A DNA stretch of 64,000 nt from Brachyhypopomus gauderio (lineage: Eukaryota > Chordata > Actinopteri > Gymnotiformes > Hypopomidae): NCBI RefSeq assembly GCF_052324685.1, contig NW_027506898.1, positions 1,309,501 to 1,373,500 of the forward strand. Reading direction: 5' to 3'. Numbering within the stretch: position 1 is the first letter of the stretch; every line of letters begins with the position of its first letter. The notes beneath the pieces are model-generated. The model had not been told where the DNA came from. It saw only the letters and a program-made list of their open reading frames with translations, and did not search any database. Positions 8,728 through 20,278 of the stretch are shown here, one piece after another. A program made the position numbers and the translations under genes.

Positions 8728-9122
8728 CACAGCAAAAGGTGTTTCTAGAAAATGAGTTGCTGGATTCAGAGTCCAGAATGCTAACACCATGGAACCAGCA
8801 AATAGGTTTCCAACTTCTCTGCCGTTGATTTCAGAGTCTGTTGTGCTTACCACTGCATCACGCAACCAAAGAAATTAGCTTTTGTGAATACTGTTTTGCT
8901 GAACACATAGCAAAACATCCTGTCCTGAGACCCTAGCATATTTGGATTTAAATGACTTCACCAATTCTAGGATAATCAGAAAGCTGTTTGCCACAAGAAC
9001 AAGCATGTAAAAATTCTGAAAACAATTCATGAAATATGCTGGAATTATATATACCGCAAGCATGTGATAGAGCTTGCATGGAGAAAAGACCTGCAAGCTG
9101 GAATCAACACTAATGAATCAAA
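8728..9122 (-). repeat. L spacer, subtype L2
   Basis: Intact copy. Confidence 0.8.
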
Positions 9123-9194
9123 AGGTTCCACTGAGAGTTGAACTCAGATTGCTGGATTCAGAGTCCAGAGTGCTAACCATTACACCATGGAACC
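9123..9194 (-). tRNA. tRNA-Gln(CTG) class B
   Basis: As at 1066. Confidence 0.94.
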
Positions 9195-9422
9195 TAAAAG
9201 ATAAGTTCTGATTCTTCTGTTTTGCTGGGTTCACAGACCAAGTTAAGCTCAAAGTGACTTGTCTTGAGAGGATGCAAGTTGCAACAACTACAGACAAGGA
9301 CTTGCAGCAACAAGATATTTAGTTGAGGTATTCGATTTGGTCAACTGAAAGACACTTTCTGTTTACAGTAGTCTTCAACAATGAAAGCTGGTACAATCCC
9401 AGATAAAGAGCATGTAGCAGAA

Positions 9423-9494
9423 AGGTTCCACCGAGAGTCGAACTCGGATTGCTGGATTCAGAGTCCAGAGTGCAAACCATTACACCATGGAACC
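9423..9494 (-). tRNA. tRNA-Gln(CTG) class A21U
   Basis: As at 4563. Confidence 0.83.
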
Positions 9495-9720
9495 TACATG
9501 AGACACTTCTGAGTCTTGTTTTGCTGGGTTCACAGACCAAGTTAAGCTCAAAGTGACTTGTCATGGGAGAATGCATGTTGCAACAACTACAGACAAGGAC
9601 TTCCAGCAACAAGATAATTAGTTGAGGTATTTGATTTGGTCAACTGAAAGACACTTTCTGTTTACAGTAGTCTTCAACAATGAAAGCTGGTACAATCCCA
9701 GATAAAGAGCAATAGCAGAA

Positions 9721-9792
9721 AGGTTCCACCGAGAGTCGAACTCGGATCACTGGATTCAAAGTCCAGAGTGCTGACCATTACACCATGGAACC
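9721..9792 (-). tRNA. tRNA-Gln(TTG) class T
   Basis: As at 599. Confidence 0.94.
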
Positions 9793-10187
9793 CACAGCAA
9801 AAGTTGTTTCTAGCAAATGAGTTGCTGGATTCAGAGTCCAGAATGCTAACACCATGGAAACAGCAAATAGGTTTCCAACTTCTCTGTCGTTGATTTCAGA
9901 GTCTGTTGTGCTTACTACTGCATCACGCAACCAAAGAAATTAGCTTTTGTGAATACTGTTTTGCTGAACACATAGCAAAACATCCTGTCCTGAGACCCTA
10001 GCATATTTGGATTTAAATGACTTCACCAATTCTAGGATAATCAGAAAGCTGTTTGCCACAAGAACAAGCATGTAAAAATTCTGAAAACAATTCATGAAAT
10101 ATGCTGGAATTATATAGACCGCAAGCATGTGATAGAGCTTGCATGGAGAAAAGACCTGCAAGCTGGAATCAACACTAATGAATCAAA
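9793..10187 (-). repeat. L spacer, subtype L1
   Basis: Intact copy. Confidence 0.8.
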
Positions 10188-10259
10188 AGGTTCCACTGAG
10201 AGTTGAACTCAGATTGCTGGATTCAGAGTCCAGAGTGCTAACCATTACACCATGGAACC
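10188..10259 (-). tRNA. tRNA-Gln(CTG) class B
   Basis: As at 1066. Confidence 0.94.
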
Positions 10260-10487
10260 TAAAAGATAAGTTCTGATTCTTCTGTTTTGCTGGGTTCACA
10301 GACCAAGTTAAGCTCAAAGTGACTTGTCTTGAGAGGATGCAAGTTGCAACAACTACAGACAAGGACTTCCAGCAACAAGATATTTAGTTGAGGTATTCGA
10401 TTTGGTCAACTGAAAGACACTTTCTGTTTACACTAGTCTTCAACAATGAAAGCTGGTACAATCCCAGATAAAGAGCATGTAGCAGAA

Positions 10488-10559
10488 AGGTTCCACCGAG
10501 AGCCGAACTCGGATTGCTGGATTCAGAATCCAGCGTGCTAACCATTACACCATGAAACC
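10488..10559 (-). tRNA. tRNA-Gln(CTG)-like, class C, probably impaired
   Basis: As at 5628. Confidence 0.75.
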
Positions 10560-10786
10560 TACATTAGACATTTCTGAGTCTTGTTTTGCTGGGTTCACAG
10601 ACCAAGTTAAGCTCAAAGTGACTTGTCTTGAGAGGATGCAGGTTGCAACAACTACAGACAAGGACTTCCAGCAACAAGATGTTTAGTTGAGGTATTCGAT
10701 TTGGTCAACTGAAAGACACTTTCTGTTTACACTAGTCTTCAACAACGAAAGCTGGTACAACCCCTGATAAAGAGCATGTAGCAGAA

Positions 10787-10858
10787 AGGTTCCACCGAGA
10801 GTCGAACTTGGATTGCTGGATTCAGAGTCCAGCGTGCTAACCATTACACCATGGAACC
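10787..10858 (-). tRNA. tRNA-Gln(CTG) class D
   Basis: As at 1665. Confidence 0.87.
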
Positions 10859-11085
10859 TACGTTAGACACTTCTGAGTCTTGTTTTGCTGGGTTCACAGA
10901 CCAAGTTAAGCTCAAAGTGACTTGTCATGGGAGAATGCATGTTGCAACAACTACAGACAAGGACTTCCAGCAACAAGATAATTAGTTGAGGTATTTGATT
11001 TGGTCAACTGAAAGACACTTTCTGTTTACAGTAGTCTTCAACAATGAAAGCTGGTACAATCCCAGATAAAGAGCATGTAGCAGAA

Positions 11086-11157
11086 AGATTCCACCGAGAG
11101 TCGAACTCGGATCACTGGATTCAAAGTCCAGAGTGCTGACCATTACACCATGGAACC
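11086..11157 (-). tRNA. tRNA-Gln(TTG) class T, C71U
   Basis: As at 6226. Confidence 0.92.
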
Positions 11158-11552
11158 CACAGCAAAAGGTGTTTCTAGAAAATGAGTTGCTGGATTCAGA
11201 GTCCAGAATGCTAACACCATGGAACCAGCAAATAGGTTTCCAACTTCTCTGCCGTTGATTTCAGAGTCTGTTGTGCTTACCACTGCATCACGCAACCAAA
11301 GAAATTAGCTTTTGTGAATACTGTTTTGCTGAACACATAGCAAAACATCCTGTCCTGAGACCCTAGCATATTTGGATTTAAATGACTTCACCAATTCTAG
11401 GATAATCAGAAAGCTGTTTGCCACAAGAACAAGCATGTAAAAATTCTGAAAACAATTCATGAAATATGCTGGAATTATATATACCGCAAGCATGTGATAG
11501 AGCTTGCATGGAGAAAAGACCTGCAAGCTGGAATCAACACTAATGAATCAAA
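11158..11552 (-). repeat. L spacer, subtype L2
   Basis: Intact copy. Confidence 0.8.
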
Positions 11553-11624
11553 AGGTTCCACTGAGAGTTGAACTCAGATTGCTGGATTCAGAGTCCAGAG
11601 TGCTAACCATTACACCATGGAACC
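11553..11624 (-). tRNA. tRNA-Gln(CTG) class B
   Basis: As at 1066. Confidence 0.94.
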
Positions 11625-11852
11625 TAAAAGATAAGTTCTGATTCTTCTGTTTTGCTGGGTTCACAGACCAAGTTAAGCTCAAAGTGACTTGTCTTGAGAG
11701 GATGCAAGTTGCAACAACTACAGACAAGGACTTGCAGCAACAAGATATTTAGTTGAGGTATTCGATTTGGTCAACTGAAAGACACTTTCTGTTTACAGTA
11801 GTCTTCAACAATGAAAGCTGGTACAATCCCAGATAAAGAGCATGTAGCAGAA

Positions 11853-11924
11853 AGGTTCCACCGAGAGTCGAACTCGGATTGCTGGATTCAGAGTCCAGAG
11901 TGCAAACCATTACACCATGGAACC
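11853..11924 (-). tRNA. tRNA-Gln(CTG) class A21U
   Basis: As at 4563. Confidence 0.83.
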
Positions 11925-12150
11925 TACATGAGACACTTCTGAGTCTTGTTTTGCTGGGTTCACAGACCAAGTTAAGCTCAAAGTGACTTGTCATGGGAGA
12001 ATGCATGTTGCAACAACTACAGACAAGGACTTCCAGCAACAAGATAATTAGTTGAGGTATTTGATTTGGTCAACTGAAAGACACTTTCTGTTTACAGTAG
12101 TCTTCAACAATGAAAGCTGGTACAATCCCAGATAAAGAGCAATAGCAGAA

Positions 12151-12222
12151 AGGTTCCACCGAGAGTCGAACTCGGATCACTGGATTCAAAGTCCAGAGTG
12201 CTGACCATTACACCATGGAACC
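12151..12222 (-). tRNA. tRNA-Gln(TTG) class T
   Basis: As at 599. Confidence 0.94.
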
Positions 12223-12617
12223 CACAGCAAAAGTTGTTTCTAGCAAATGAGTTGCTGGATTCAGAGTCCAGAATGCTAACACCATGGAAACAGCAAATAG
12301 GTTTCCAACTTCTCTGTCGTTGATTTCAGAGTCTGTTGTGCTTACTACTGCATCACGCAACCAAAGAAATTAGCTTTTGTGAATACTGTTTTGCTGAACA
12401 CATAGCAAAACATCCTGTCCTGAGACCCTAGCATATTTGGATTTAAATGACTTCACCAATTCTAGGATAATCAGAAAGCTGTTTGCCACAAGAACAAGCA
12501 TGTAAAAATTCTGAAAACAATTCATGAAATATGCTGGAATTATATAGACCGCAAGCATGTGATAGAGCTTGCATGGAGAAAAGACCTGCAAGCTGGAATC
12601 AACACTAATGAATCAAA
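12223..12617 (-). repeat. L spacer, subtype L1
   Basis: Intact copy. Confidence 0.8.
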
Positions 12618-12689
12618 AGGTTCCACTGAGAGTTGAACTCAGATTGCTGGATTCAGAGTCCAGAGTGCTAACCATTACACCATGGAACC
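12618..12689 (-). tRNA. tRNA-Gln(CTG) class B
   Basis: As at 1066. Confidence 0.94.
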
Positions 12690-12917
12690 TAAAAGATAAG
12701 TTCTGATTCTTCTGTTTTGCTGGGTTCACAGACCAAGTTAAGCTCAAAGTGACTTGTCTTGAGAGGATGCAAGTTGCAACAACTACAGACAAGGACTTCC
12801 AGCAACAAGATATTTAGTTGAGGTATTCGATTTGGTCAACTGAAAGACACTTTCTGTTTACACTAGTCTTCAACAATGAAAGCTGGTACAATCCCAGATA
12901 AAGAGCATGTAGCAGAA

Positions 12918-12989
12918 AGGTTCCACCAAGAGCCGAACTCGGATTGCTGGATACAGAATCCAGCGTGCTAACCATTACACCATGAAACC
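12918..12989 (-). pseudogene. class C tRNA-Gln(CTG) pseudogene
   Basis: The most decayed class C copy. It also has A37 changed to U in the anticodon loop (TTCTGTA) and a further change in the 3' T strand (CTTGG against CCGAG) that breaks pairing. A purine at 37 is needed next to the anticodon. Confidence 0.75.
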
Positions 12990-13216
12990 TACATTAGACA
13001 TTTCTGAGTCTTGTTTTGCTGGGTTCACAGACCAAGTTAAGCTCAAAGTGACTTGTCTTGAGAGGATGCAGGTTGCAACAACTACAGACAAGGACTTCCA
13101 GCAACAAGATGTTTAGTTGAGGTATTCGATTTGGTCAACTGAAAGACACTTTCTGTTTACACTAGTCTTCAACAACGAAAGCTGGTACAACCCCTGATAA
13201 AGAGCATGTAACAGAA

Positions 13217-13288
13217 AGGTTCCACCGAGAGTCGAACTTGGATTGCTGGATTCAGAGTCCAGCGTGCTAACCATTACACCATGGAACC
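13217..13288 (-). tRNA. tRNA-Gln(CTG) class D
   Basis: As at 1665. The 3' flank reads gtaacag on the plus strand in place of gtagcag. Confidence 0.87.
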
Positions 13289-13514
13289 TACGTTAGACAC
13301 TTCTGAGTCTTGTTTTGCTGGGTTCACAGACCAAGTTAAGCTCAAAGTGACTTGTCATGGGAGAATGCATGTTGCAACAACTACAGACAAGGACTTCCAG
13401 CAACAAGATAATTAGTTGAGGTATTTGATTTGGTCAATTGAAAGACACTTTCTGTTTACAGTAGTCTTCAACAATGAAAGCTGGTACAATCCCAGATAAA
13501 GAGCAATAGCAGAA

Positions 13515-13586
13515 AGGTTCCACCGAGAGTCGAACTCGGATCACTGGATTCAAAGTCCAGAGTGCTGACCATTACACCATGGAACC
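13515..13586 (-). tRNA. tRNA-Gln(TTG) class T
   Basis: As at 599. Confidence 0.94.
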
Positions 13587-13981
13587 CACAGCAAAAGTTG
13601 TTTCTAGCAAATGAGTTGCTGGATTCAGAGTCCAGAATGCTAACACCATGGAACCAGCAAATAGGTTTCCAACTTCTCTGCCGTTGATTTCAGAGTCTGT
13701 TGTGCTTACTACTGCATCACGCAACCAAAGAAATTAGCTTTTGTGAATACTGTTTTGCTGAACACATAGCAAAACATCCTGTCCTGAGACCCTAGCATAT
13801 TTGGATTTAAATGACTTCACCAATTCTAGGATAATCAGAAAGCTGTTTGCCACAAGAACAAGCATGTAAAAATTCTGAAAACAATTCATGAAATATGCTG
13901 GAATTATATAGACCGCAAGCATGTGATAGAGCTTGCATGGAGAAAAGACCTGCAAGCTGGAATCAACACTAATGAATCAAA
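13587..13981 (-). repeat. L spacer, subtype L0
   Basis: Same subtype as 671-1065. Confidence 0.8.
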
Positions 13982-14053
13982 AGGTTCCACTGAGAGTTGA
14001 ACTCAGATTGCTGGATTCAGAGTCCAGAGTGCTAACCATTACACCATGGAACC
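13982..14053 (-). tRNA. tRNA-Gln(CTG) class B
   Basis: As at 1066. Confidence 0.94.
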
Positions 14054-14281
14054 TAAAAGATAAGTTCTGATTCTTCTGTTTTGCTGGGTTCACAGACCAA
14101 GTTAAGCTCAAAGTGACTTGTCTTGAGAGGATGCAAGTTGCAACAACTACAGACAAGGACTTGCAGCAACAAGATATTTAGTTGAGGTATTCGATTTGGT
14201 CAACTGAAAGACACTTTCTGTTTACACTAGTCTTCAACAATGAAAGCTGGTACAATCCCAGATAAAGAGCATGTAGCAGAA

Positions 14282-14353
14282 AGGTTCCACCGAGAGCCGA
14301 ACTCGGATTGCTGGATTCAGAATCCAGCGTGCTAACCATTACACCATGAAACC
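14282..14353 (-). tRNA. tRNA-Gln(CTG)-like, class C, probably impaired
   Basis: As at 5628. Confidence 0.75.
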
Positions 14354-14580
14354 TACATTAGACATTTCTGAGTCTTGTTTTGCTGGGTTCACAGACCAAG
14401 TTAAGCTCAAAGTGACTTGTCTTGAGAGGATGCAGGTTGCAACAACTACAGACAAGGACTTCTAGCAACAAGATGTTTAGTTGAGGTATTCGATTTGGTC
14501 AACTGAAAGACACTTTCTGTTTACACTAGTCTTCAACAACGAAAGCTGGTACAACCCCTGATAAAGAGCATGTAGCAGAA

Positions 14581-14652
14581 AGGTTCCACCAAGAGTCGAA
14601 CTTGGATTGCTGGATTCAGAGTCCAGCGTGCTAACCATTACACCATGGAACC
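14581..14652 (-). tRNA. tRNA-Gln(CTG) class D, compensated T stem
   Basis: The only class D copy whose 3' T strand reads CTTGG, giving a perfect CCAAG/CTTGG stem in place of the A51.C63 mismatch. Confidence 0.92.
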
Positions 14653-14879
14653 TACGTTAGACACTTCTGAGTCTTGTTTTGCTGGGTTCACAGACCAAGT
14701 TAAGCTCAAAGTGACTTGTCATGGGAGAATGCATGTTGCAACAACTACAGACAAGGACTTCCAGCAACAAGATAATTAGTTGAGGTATTTGATTTGGTCA
14801 ACTGAAAGACACTTTCTGTTTACAGTAGTCTTCAACAATGAAAGCTGGTACAATCCCAGATAAAGAGCATGTAGCAGAA

Positions 14880-14951
14880 AGGTTCCACCGAGAGTCGAAC
14901 TCGGATCACTGGATTCAAAGTCCAGAGTGCTGACCATTACACCATGGAACC
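14880..14951 (-). tRNA. tRNA-Gln(TTG) class T
   Basis: As at 599. Confidence 0.94.
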
Positions 14952-15346
14952 CACAGCAAAAGGTGTTTCTAGAAAATGAGTTGCTGGATTCAGAGTCCAG
15001 AATGCTAACACCATGGAACCAGCAAATAGGTTTCCAACTTCTCTGCCGTTGATTTCAGAGTCTGTTGTGCTTACCACTGCATCACGCAACCAAAGAAATT
15101 AGCTTTTGTGAATACTGTTTTGCTGAACACATAGCAAAACATCCTGTCCTGAGACCCTAGCATATTTGGATTTAAATGACTTCACCAATTCTAGGATAAT
15201 CAGAAAGCTGTTTGCCACAAGAACAAGCATGTAAAAATTCTGAAAACAATTCATGAAATATGCTGGAATTATATAGACCGCAAGCATGTGATAGAGCTTG
15301 CATGGAGAAAAGACCTGCAAGCTGGAATCAACACTAATGAATCAAA
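14952..15346 (-). repeat. L spacer, subtype L2/L1 mosaic
   Basis: Starts as L2 (gaaaatgag, taccact) but ends with the tatagacc of L0/L1. Confidence 0.8.
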
Positions 15347-15418
15347 AGGTTCCACTGAGAGTTGAACTCAGATTGCTGGATTCAGAGTCCAGAGTGCTAA
15401 CCATTACACCATGGAACC
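15347..15418 (-). tRNA. tRNA-Gln(CTG) class B
   Basis: As at 1066. Confidence 0.94.
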
Positions 15419-15646
15419 TAAAAGATAAGTTCTGATTCTTCTGTTTTGCTGGGTTCACAGACCAAGTTAAGCTCAAAGTGACTTGTCTTGAGAGGATGCA
15501 AGTTGCAACAACTACAGACAAGGACTTGCAGCAACAAGATATTTAGTTGAGGTATTCGATTTGGTCAACTGAAAGACACTTTCTGTTTACAGTAGTCTTC
15601 AACAATGAAAGCTGGTACAATCCCAGATAAAGAGCATGTAGCAGAA

Positions 15647-15718
15647 AGGTTCCACCGAGAGTCGAACTCGGATTGCTGGATTCAGAGTCCAGAGTGCAAA
15701 CCATTACACCATGGAACC
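15647..15718 (-). tRNA. tRNA-Gln(CTG) class A21U
   Basis: As at 4563. Confidence 0.83.
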
Positions 15719-15944
15719 TACATGAGACACTTCTGAGTCTTGTTTTGCTGGGTTCACAGACCAAGTTAAGCTCAAAGTGACTTGTCATGGGAGAATGCAT
15801 GTTGCAACAACTACAGACAAGGACTTCCAGCAACAAGATAATTAGTTGAGGTATTTGATTTGGTCAACTGAAAGACACTTTCTGTTTACAGTAGTCTTCA
15901 ACAATGAAAGCTGGTACAATCCCAGATAAAGAGCAATAGCAGAA

Positions 15945-16016
15945 AGGTTCCACCGAGAGTCGAACTCGGATCACTGGATTCAAAGTCCAGAGTGCTGACC
16001 ATTACACCATGGAACC
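15945..16016 (-). tRNA. tRNA-Gln(TTG) class T
   Basis: As at 599. Confidence 0.94.
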
Positions 16017-16411
16017 CACAGCAAAAGTTGTTTCTAGCAAATGAGTTGCTGGATTCAGAGTCCAGAATGCTAACACCATGGAAACAGCAAATAGGTTTCC
16101 AACTTCTCTGTCGTTGATTTCAGAGTCTGTTGTGCTTACTACTGCATCACGCAACCAAAGAAATTAGCTTTTGTGAATACTGTTTTGCTGAACACATAGC
16201 AAAACATCCTGTCCTGAGACCCTAGCATATTTGGATTTAAATGACTTCACCAATTCTAGGATAATCAGAAAGCTGTTTGCCACAAGAACAAGCATGTAAA
16301 AATTCTGAAAACAATTCATGAAATATGCTGGAATTATATAGACCGCAAGCATGTGATAGAGCTTGCATGGAGAAAAGACCTGCAAGCTGGAATCAACACT
16401 AATGAATCAAA
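16017..16411 (-). repeat. L spacer, subtype L1
   Basis: Intact copy. Confidence 0.8.
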
Positions 16412-16483
16412 AGGTTCCACTGAGAGTTGAACTCAGATTGCTGGATTCAGAGTCCAGAGTGCTAACCATTACACCATGGAACC
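16412..16483 (-). tRNA. tRNA-Gln(CTG) class B
   Basis: As at 1066. Confidence 0.94.
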
Positions 16484-16711
16484 TAAAAGATAAGTTCTGA
16501 TTCTTCTGTTTTGCTGGGTTCACAGACCAAGTTAAGCTCAAAGTGACTTGTCTTGAGAGGATGCAAGTTGCAACAACTACAGACAAGGACTTCCAGCAAC
16601 AAGATATTTAGTTGAGGTATTCGATTTGGTCAACTGAAAGACACTTTCTGTTTACACTAGTCTTCAACAATGAAAGCTGGTACAATCCCAGATAAAGAGC
16701 ATGTAGCAGAA

Positions 16712-16783
16712 AGGTTCCACCGAGAGCCGAACTCGGATTGCTGGATTCAGAATCCAGCGTGCTAACCATTACACCATGAAACC
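16712..16783 (-). tRNA. tRNA-Gln(CTG)-like, class C, probably impaired
   Basis: As at 5628. Confidence 0.75.
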
Positions 16784-17010
16784 TACATTAGACATTTCTG
16801 AGTCTTGTTTTGCTGGGTTCACAGACCAAGTTAAGCTCAAAGTGACTTGTCTTGAGAGGATGCAGGTTGCAACAACTACAGACAAGGACTTCCAGCAACA
16901 AGATGTTTAGTTGAGGTATTCGATTTGGTCAACTGAAAGACACTTTCTGTTTACACTAGTCTTCAACAACGAAAGCTGGTACAACCCCTGATAAAGAGCA
17001 TGTAGCAGAA

Positions 17011-17082
17011 AGGTTCCACCGAGAGTCGAACTTGGATTGCTGGATTCAGAGTCCAGCGTGCTAACCATTACACCATGGAACC
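17011..17082 (-). tRNA. tRNA-Gln(CTG) class D
   Basis: As at 1665. Confidence 0.87.
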
Positions 17083-17309
17083 TACGTTAGACACTTCTGA
17101 GTCTTGTTTTGCTGGGTTCACAGACCAAGTTAAGCTCAAAGTGACTTGTCATGGGAGAATGCATGTTGCAACAACTACAGACAAGGACTTCCAGCAACAA
17201 GATAATTAGTTGAGGTATTTGATTTGGTCAACTGAAAGACACTTTCTGTTTACAGTAGTCTTCAACAATGAAAGCTGGTACAATCCCAGATAAAGAGCAT
17301 GTAGCAGAA

Positions 17310-17381
17310 AGATTCCACCGAGAGTCGAACTCGGATCACTGGATTCAAAGTCCAGAGTGCTGACCATTACACCATGGAACC
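17310..17381 (-). tRNA. tRNA-Gln(TTG) class T, C71U
   Basis: As at 6226. Confidence 0.92.
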
Positions 17382-17776
17382 CACAGCAAAAGGTGTTTCT
17401 AGAAAATGAGTTGCTGGATTCAGAGTCCAGAATGCTAACACCATGGAACCAGCAAATAGGTTTCCAACTTCTCTGCCGTTGATTTCAGAGTCTGTTGTGC
17501 TTACCACTGCATCACGCAACCAAAGAAATTAGCTTTTGTGAATACTGTTTTGCTGAACACATAGCAAAACATCCTGTCCTGAGACCCTAGCATATTTGGA
17601 TTTAAATGACTTCACCAATTCTAGGATAATCAGAAAGCTGTTTGCCACAAGAACAAGCATGTAAAAATTCTGAAAACAATTCATGAAATATGCTGGAATT
17701 ATATATACCGCAAGCATGTGATAGAGCTTGCATGGAGAAAAGACCTGCAAGCTGGAATCAACACTAATGAATCAAA
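17382..17776 (-). repeat. L spacer, subtype L2
   Basis: Intact copy. Confidence 0.8.
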
Positions 17777-17848
17777 AGGTTCCACTGAGAGTTGAACTCA
17801 GATTGCTGGATTCAGAGTCCAGAGTGCTAACCATTACACCATGGAACC
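17777..17848 (-). tRNA. tRNA-Gln(CTG) class B
   Basis: As at 1066. Confidence 0.94.
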
Positions 17849-18076
17849 TAAAAGATAAGTTCTGATTCTTCTGTTTTGCTGGGTTCACAGACCAAGTTAA
17901 GCTCAAAGTGACTTGTCTTGAGAGGATGCAAGTTGCAACAACTACAGACAAGGACTTGCAGCAACAAGATATTTAGTTGAGGTATTCGATTTGGTCAACT
18001 GAAAGACACTTTCTGTTTACAGTAGTCTTCAACAATGAAAGCTGGTACAATCCCAGATAAAGAGCATGTAGCAGAA

Positions 18077-18148
18077 AGGTTCCACCGAGAGTCGAACTCG
18101 GATTGCTGGATTCAGAGTCCAGAGTGCAAACCATTACACCATGGAACC
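18077..18148 (-). tRNA. tRNA-Gln(CTG) class A21U
   Basis: As at 4563. Confidence 0.83.
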
Positions 18149-18374
18149 TACATGAGACACTTCTGAGTCTTGTTTTGCTGGGTTCACAGACCAAGTTAAG
18201 CTCAAAGTGACTTGTCATGGGAGAATGCATGTTGCAACAACTACAGACAAGGACTTCCAGCAACAAGATAATTAGTTGAGGTATTTGATTTGGTCAACTG
18301 AAAGACACTTTCTGTTTACAGTAGTCTTCAACAATGAAAGCTGGTACAATCCCAGATAAAGAGCAATAGCAGAA

Positions 18375-18446
18375 AGGTTCCACCGAGAGTCGAACTCGGA
18401 TCACTGGATTCAAAGTCCAGAGTGCTGACCATTACACCATGGAACC
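18375..18446 (-). tRNA. tRNA-Gln(TTG) class T
   Basis: As at 599. Confidence 0.94.
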
Positions 18447-18841
18447 CACAGCAAAAGTTGTTTCTAGCAAATGAGTTGCTGGATTCAGAGTCCAGAATGC
18501 TAACACCATGGAAACAGCAAATAGGTTTCCAACTTCTCTGTCGTTGATTTCAGAGTCTGTTGTGCTTACTACTGCATCACGCAACCAAAGAAATTAGCTT
18601 TTGTGAATACTGTTTTGCTGAACACATAGCAAAACATCCTGTCCTGAGACCCTAGCATATTTGGATTTAAATGACTTCACCAATTCTAGGATAATCAGAA
18701 AGCTGTTTGCCACAAGAACAAGCATGTAAAAATTCTGAAAACAATTCATGAAATATGCTGGAATTATATAGACCGCAAGCATGTGATAGAGCTTGCATGG
18801 AGAAAAGACCTGCAAGCTGGAATCAACACTAATGAATCAAA
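18447..18841 (-). repeat. L spacer, subtype L1
   Basis: Intact copy. Confidence 0.8.
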
Positions 18842-18913
18842 AGGTTCCACTGAGAGTTGAACTCAGATTGCTGGATTCAGAGTCCAGAGTGCTAACCATT
18901 ACACCATGGAACC
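18842..18913 (-). tRNA. tRNA-Gln(CTG) class B
   Basis: As at 1066. The following S spacer switches to the form normally found after class C, so the class C unit was lost by crossover inside the spacer. Confidence 0.94.
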
Positions 18914-19141
18914 TAAAAGATAAGTTCTGATTCTTCTGTTTTGCTGGGTTCACAGACCAAGTTAAGCTCAAAGTGACTTGTCTTGAGAGGATGCAGGTTG
19001 CAACAACTACAGACAAGGACTTCCAGCAACAAGATGTTTAGTTGAGGTATTCGATTTGGTCAACTGAAAGACACTTTCTGTTTACACTAGTCTTCAACAA
19101 CGAAAGCTGGTACAACCCCTGATAAAGAGCATGTAACAGAA

Positions 19142-19213
19142 AGGTTCCACCGAGAGTCGAACTTGGATTGCTGGATTCAGAGTCCAGCGTGCTAACCATT
19201 ACACCATGGAACC
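19142..19213 (-). tRNA. tRNA-Gln(CTG) class D
   Basis: As at 1665. Confidence 0.87.
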
Positions 19214-19439
19214 TACGTTAGACACTTCTGAGTCTTGTTTTGCTGGGTTCACAGACCAAGTTAAGCTCAAAGTGACTTGTCATGGGAGAATGCATGTTGC
19301 AACAACTACAGACAAGGACTTCCAGCAACAAGATAATTAGTAGAGGTATTTGATTTGGTCAACTGAAAGACACTTTCTGTTTACAGTAGTCTTCAACAAT
19401 GAAAGCTGGTACAATCCCAGATAAAGAGCAATAGCAGAA

Positions 19440-19511
19440 AGGTTCCACCGAGAGTCGAACTCGGATCACTGGATTCAAAGTCCAGAGTGCTGACCATTAC
19501 ACCATGGAACC
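19440..19511 (-). tRNA. tRNA-Gln(TTG) class T
   Basis: As at 599. Confidence 0.94.
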
Positions 19512-19906
19512 CACAGCAAAAGTTGTTTCTAGCAAATGAGTTGCTGGATTCAGAGTCCAGAATGCTAACACCATGGAACCAGCAAATAGGTTTCCAACTT
19601 CTCTGCCGTTGATTTCAGAGTCTGTTGTGCTTACTACTGCATCACGCAACCAAAGAAATTAGCTTTTGTGAATACTGTTTTGCTGAACACATAGCAAAAC
19701 ATCCTGTCCTGAGACCCTAGCATATTTGGATTTAAATGACTTCACCAATTCTAGGATAATCAGAAAGCTGTTTGCCACAAGAACAAGCATGTAAAAATTC
19801 TGAAAACAATTCATGAAATATGCTGGAATTATATAGACCGCAAGCATGTGATAGAGCTTGCATGGAGAAAAGACCTGCAAGCTGGAATCAACACTAATGA
19901 ATCAAA
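19512..19906 (-). repeat. L spacer, subtype L0
   Basis: Same subtype as 671-1065. Confidence 0.8.
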
Positions 19907-19978
19907 AGGTTCCACTGAGAGTTGAACTCAGATTGCTGGATTCAGAGTCCAGAGTGCTAACCATTACACCATGGAACC
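19907..19978 (-). tRNA. tRNA-Gln(CTG) class B
   Basis: As at 1066. Confidence 0.94.
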
Positions 19979-20206
19979 TAAAAGATAAGTTCTGATTCTT
20001 CTGTTTTGCTGGGTTCACAGACCAAGTTAAGCTCAAAGTGACTTGTCTTGAGAGGATGCAAGTTGCAACAACTACAGACAAGGACTTGCAGCAACAAGAT
20101 ATTTAGTTGAGGTATTCGATTTGGTCAACTGAAAGACACTTTCTGTTTACAGTAGTCTTCAACAATGAAAGCTGGTACAATCCCAGATAAAGAGCATGTA
20201 GCAGAA

Positions 20207-20278
20207 AGGTTCCACCGAGAGTCGAACTCGGATTGCTGGATTCAGAGTCCAGAGTGCAAACCATTACACCATGGAACC
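20207..20278 (-). tRNA. tRNA-Gln(CTG) class A21U
   Basis: As at 4563. Confidence 0.83.

Larger units (their letters stand above)
8656..11085 (-). repeat. higher-order repeat, full 2430 bp
   Basis: Same slots; shares class T C71U with both neighbours. Confidence 0.92.
11086..13514 (-). repeat. higher-order repeat, 2429 bp
   Basis: Full slot set; one base shorter because the last spacer uses gagcaatagc. Contains the decayed class C copy at 12918. Confidence 0.9.
13515..14879 (-). repeat. higher-order repeat, 1365-bp short form
   Basis: Slots T-B-C-D. Confidence 0.88.
14880..17309 (-). repeat. higher-order repeat, full 2430 bp
   Basis: Full slot set. Confidence 0.9.
17310..19439 (-). repeat. 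higher-order repeat, 2130-bp form
   Basis: Slots T-B-A21U-T-B-D; the class C unit is absent. Confidence 0.88.
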
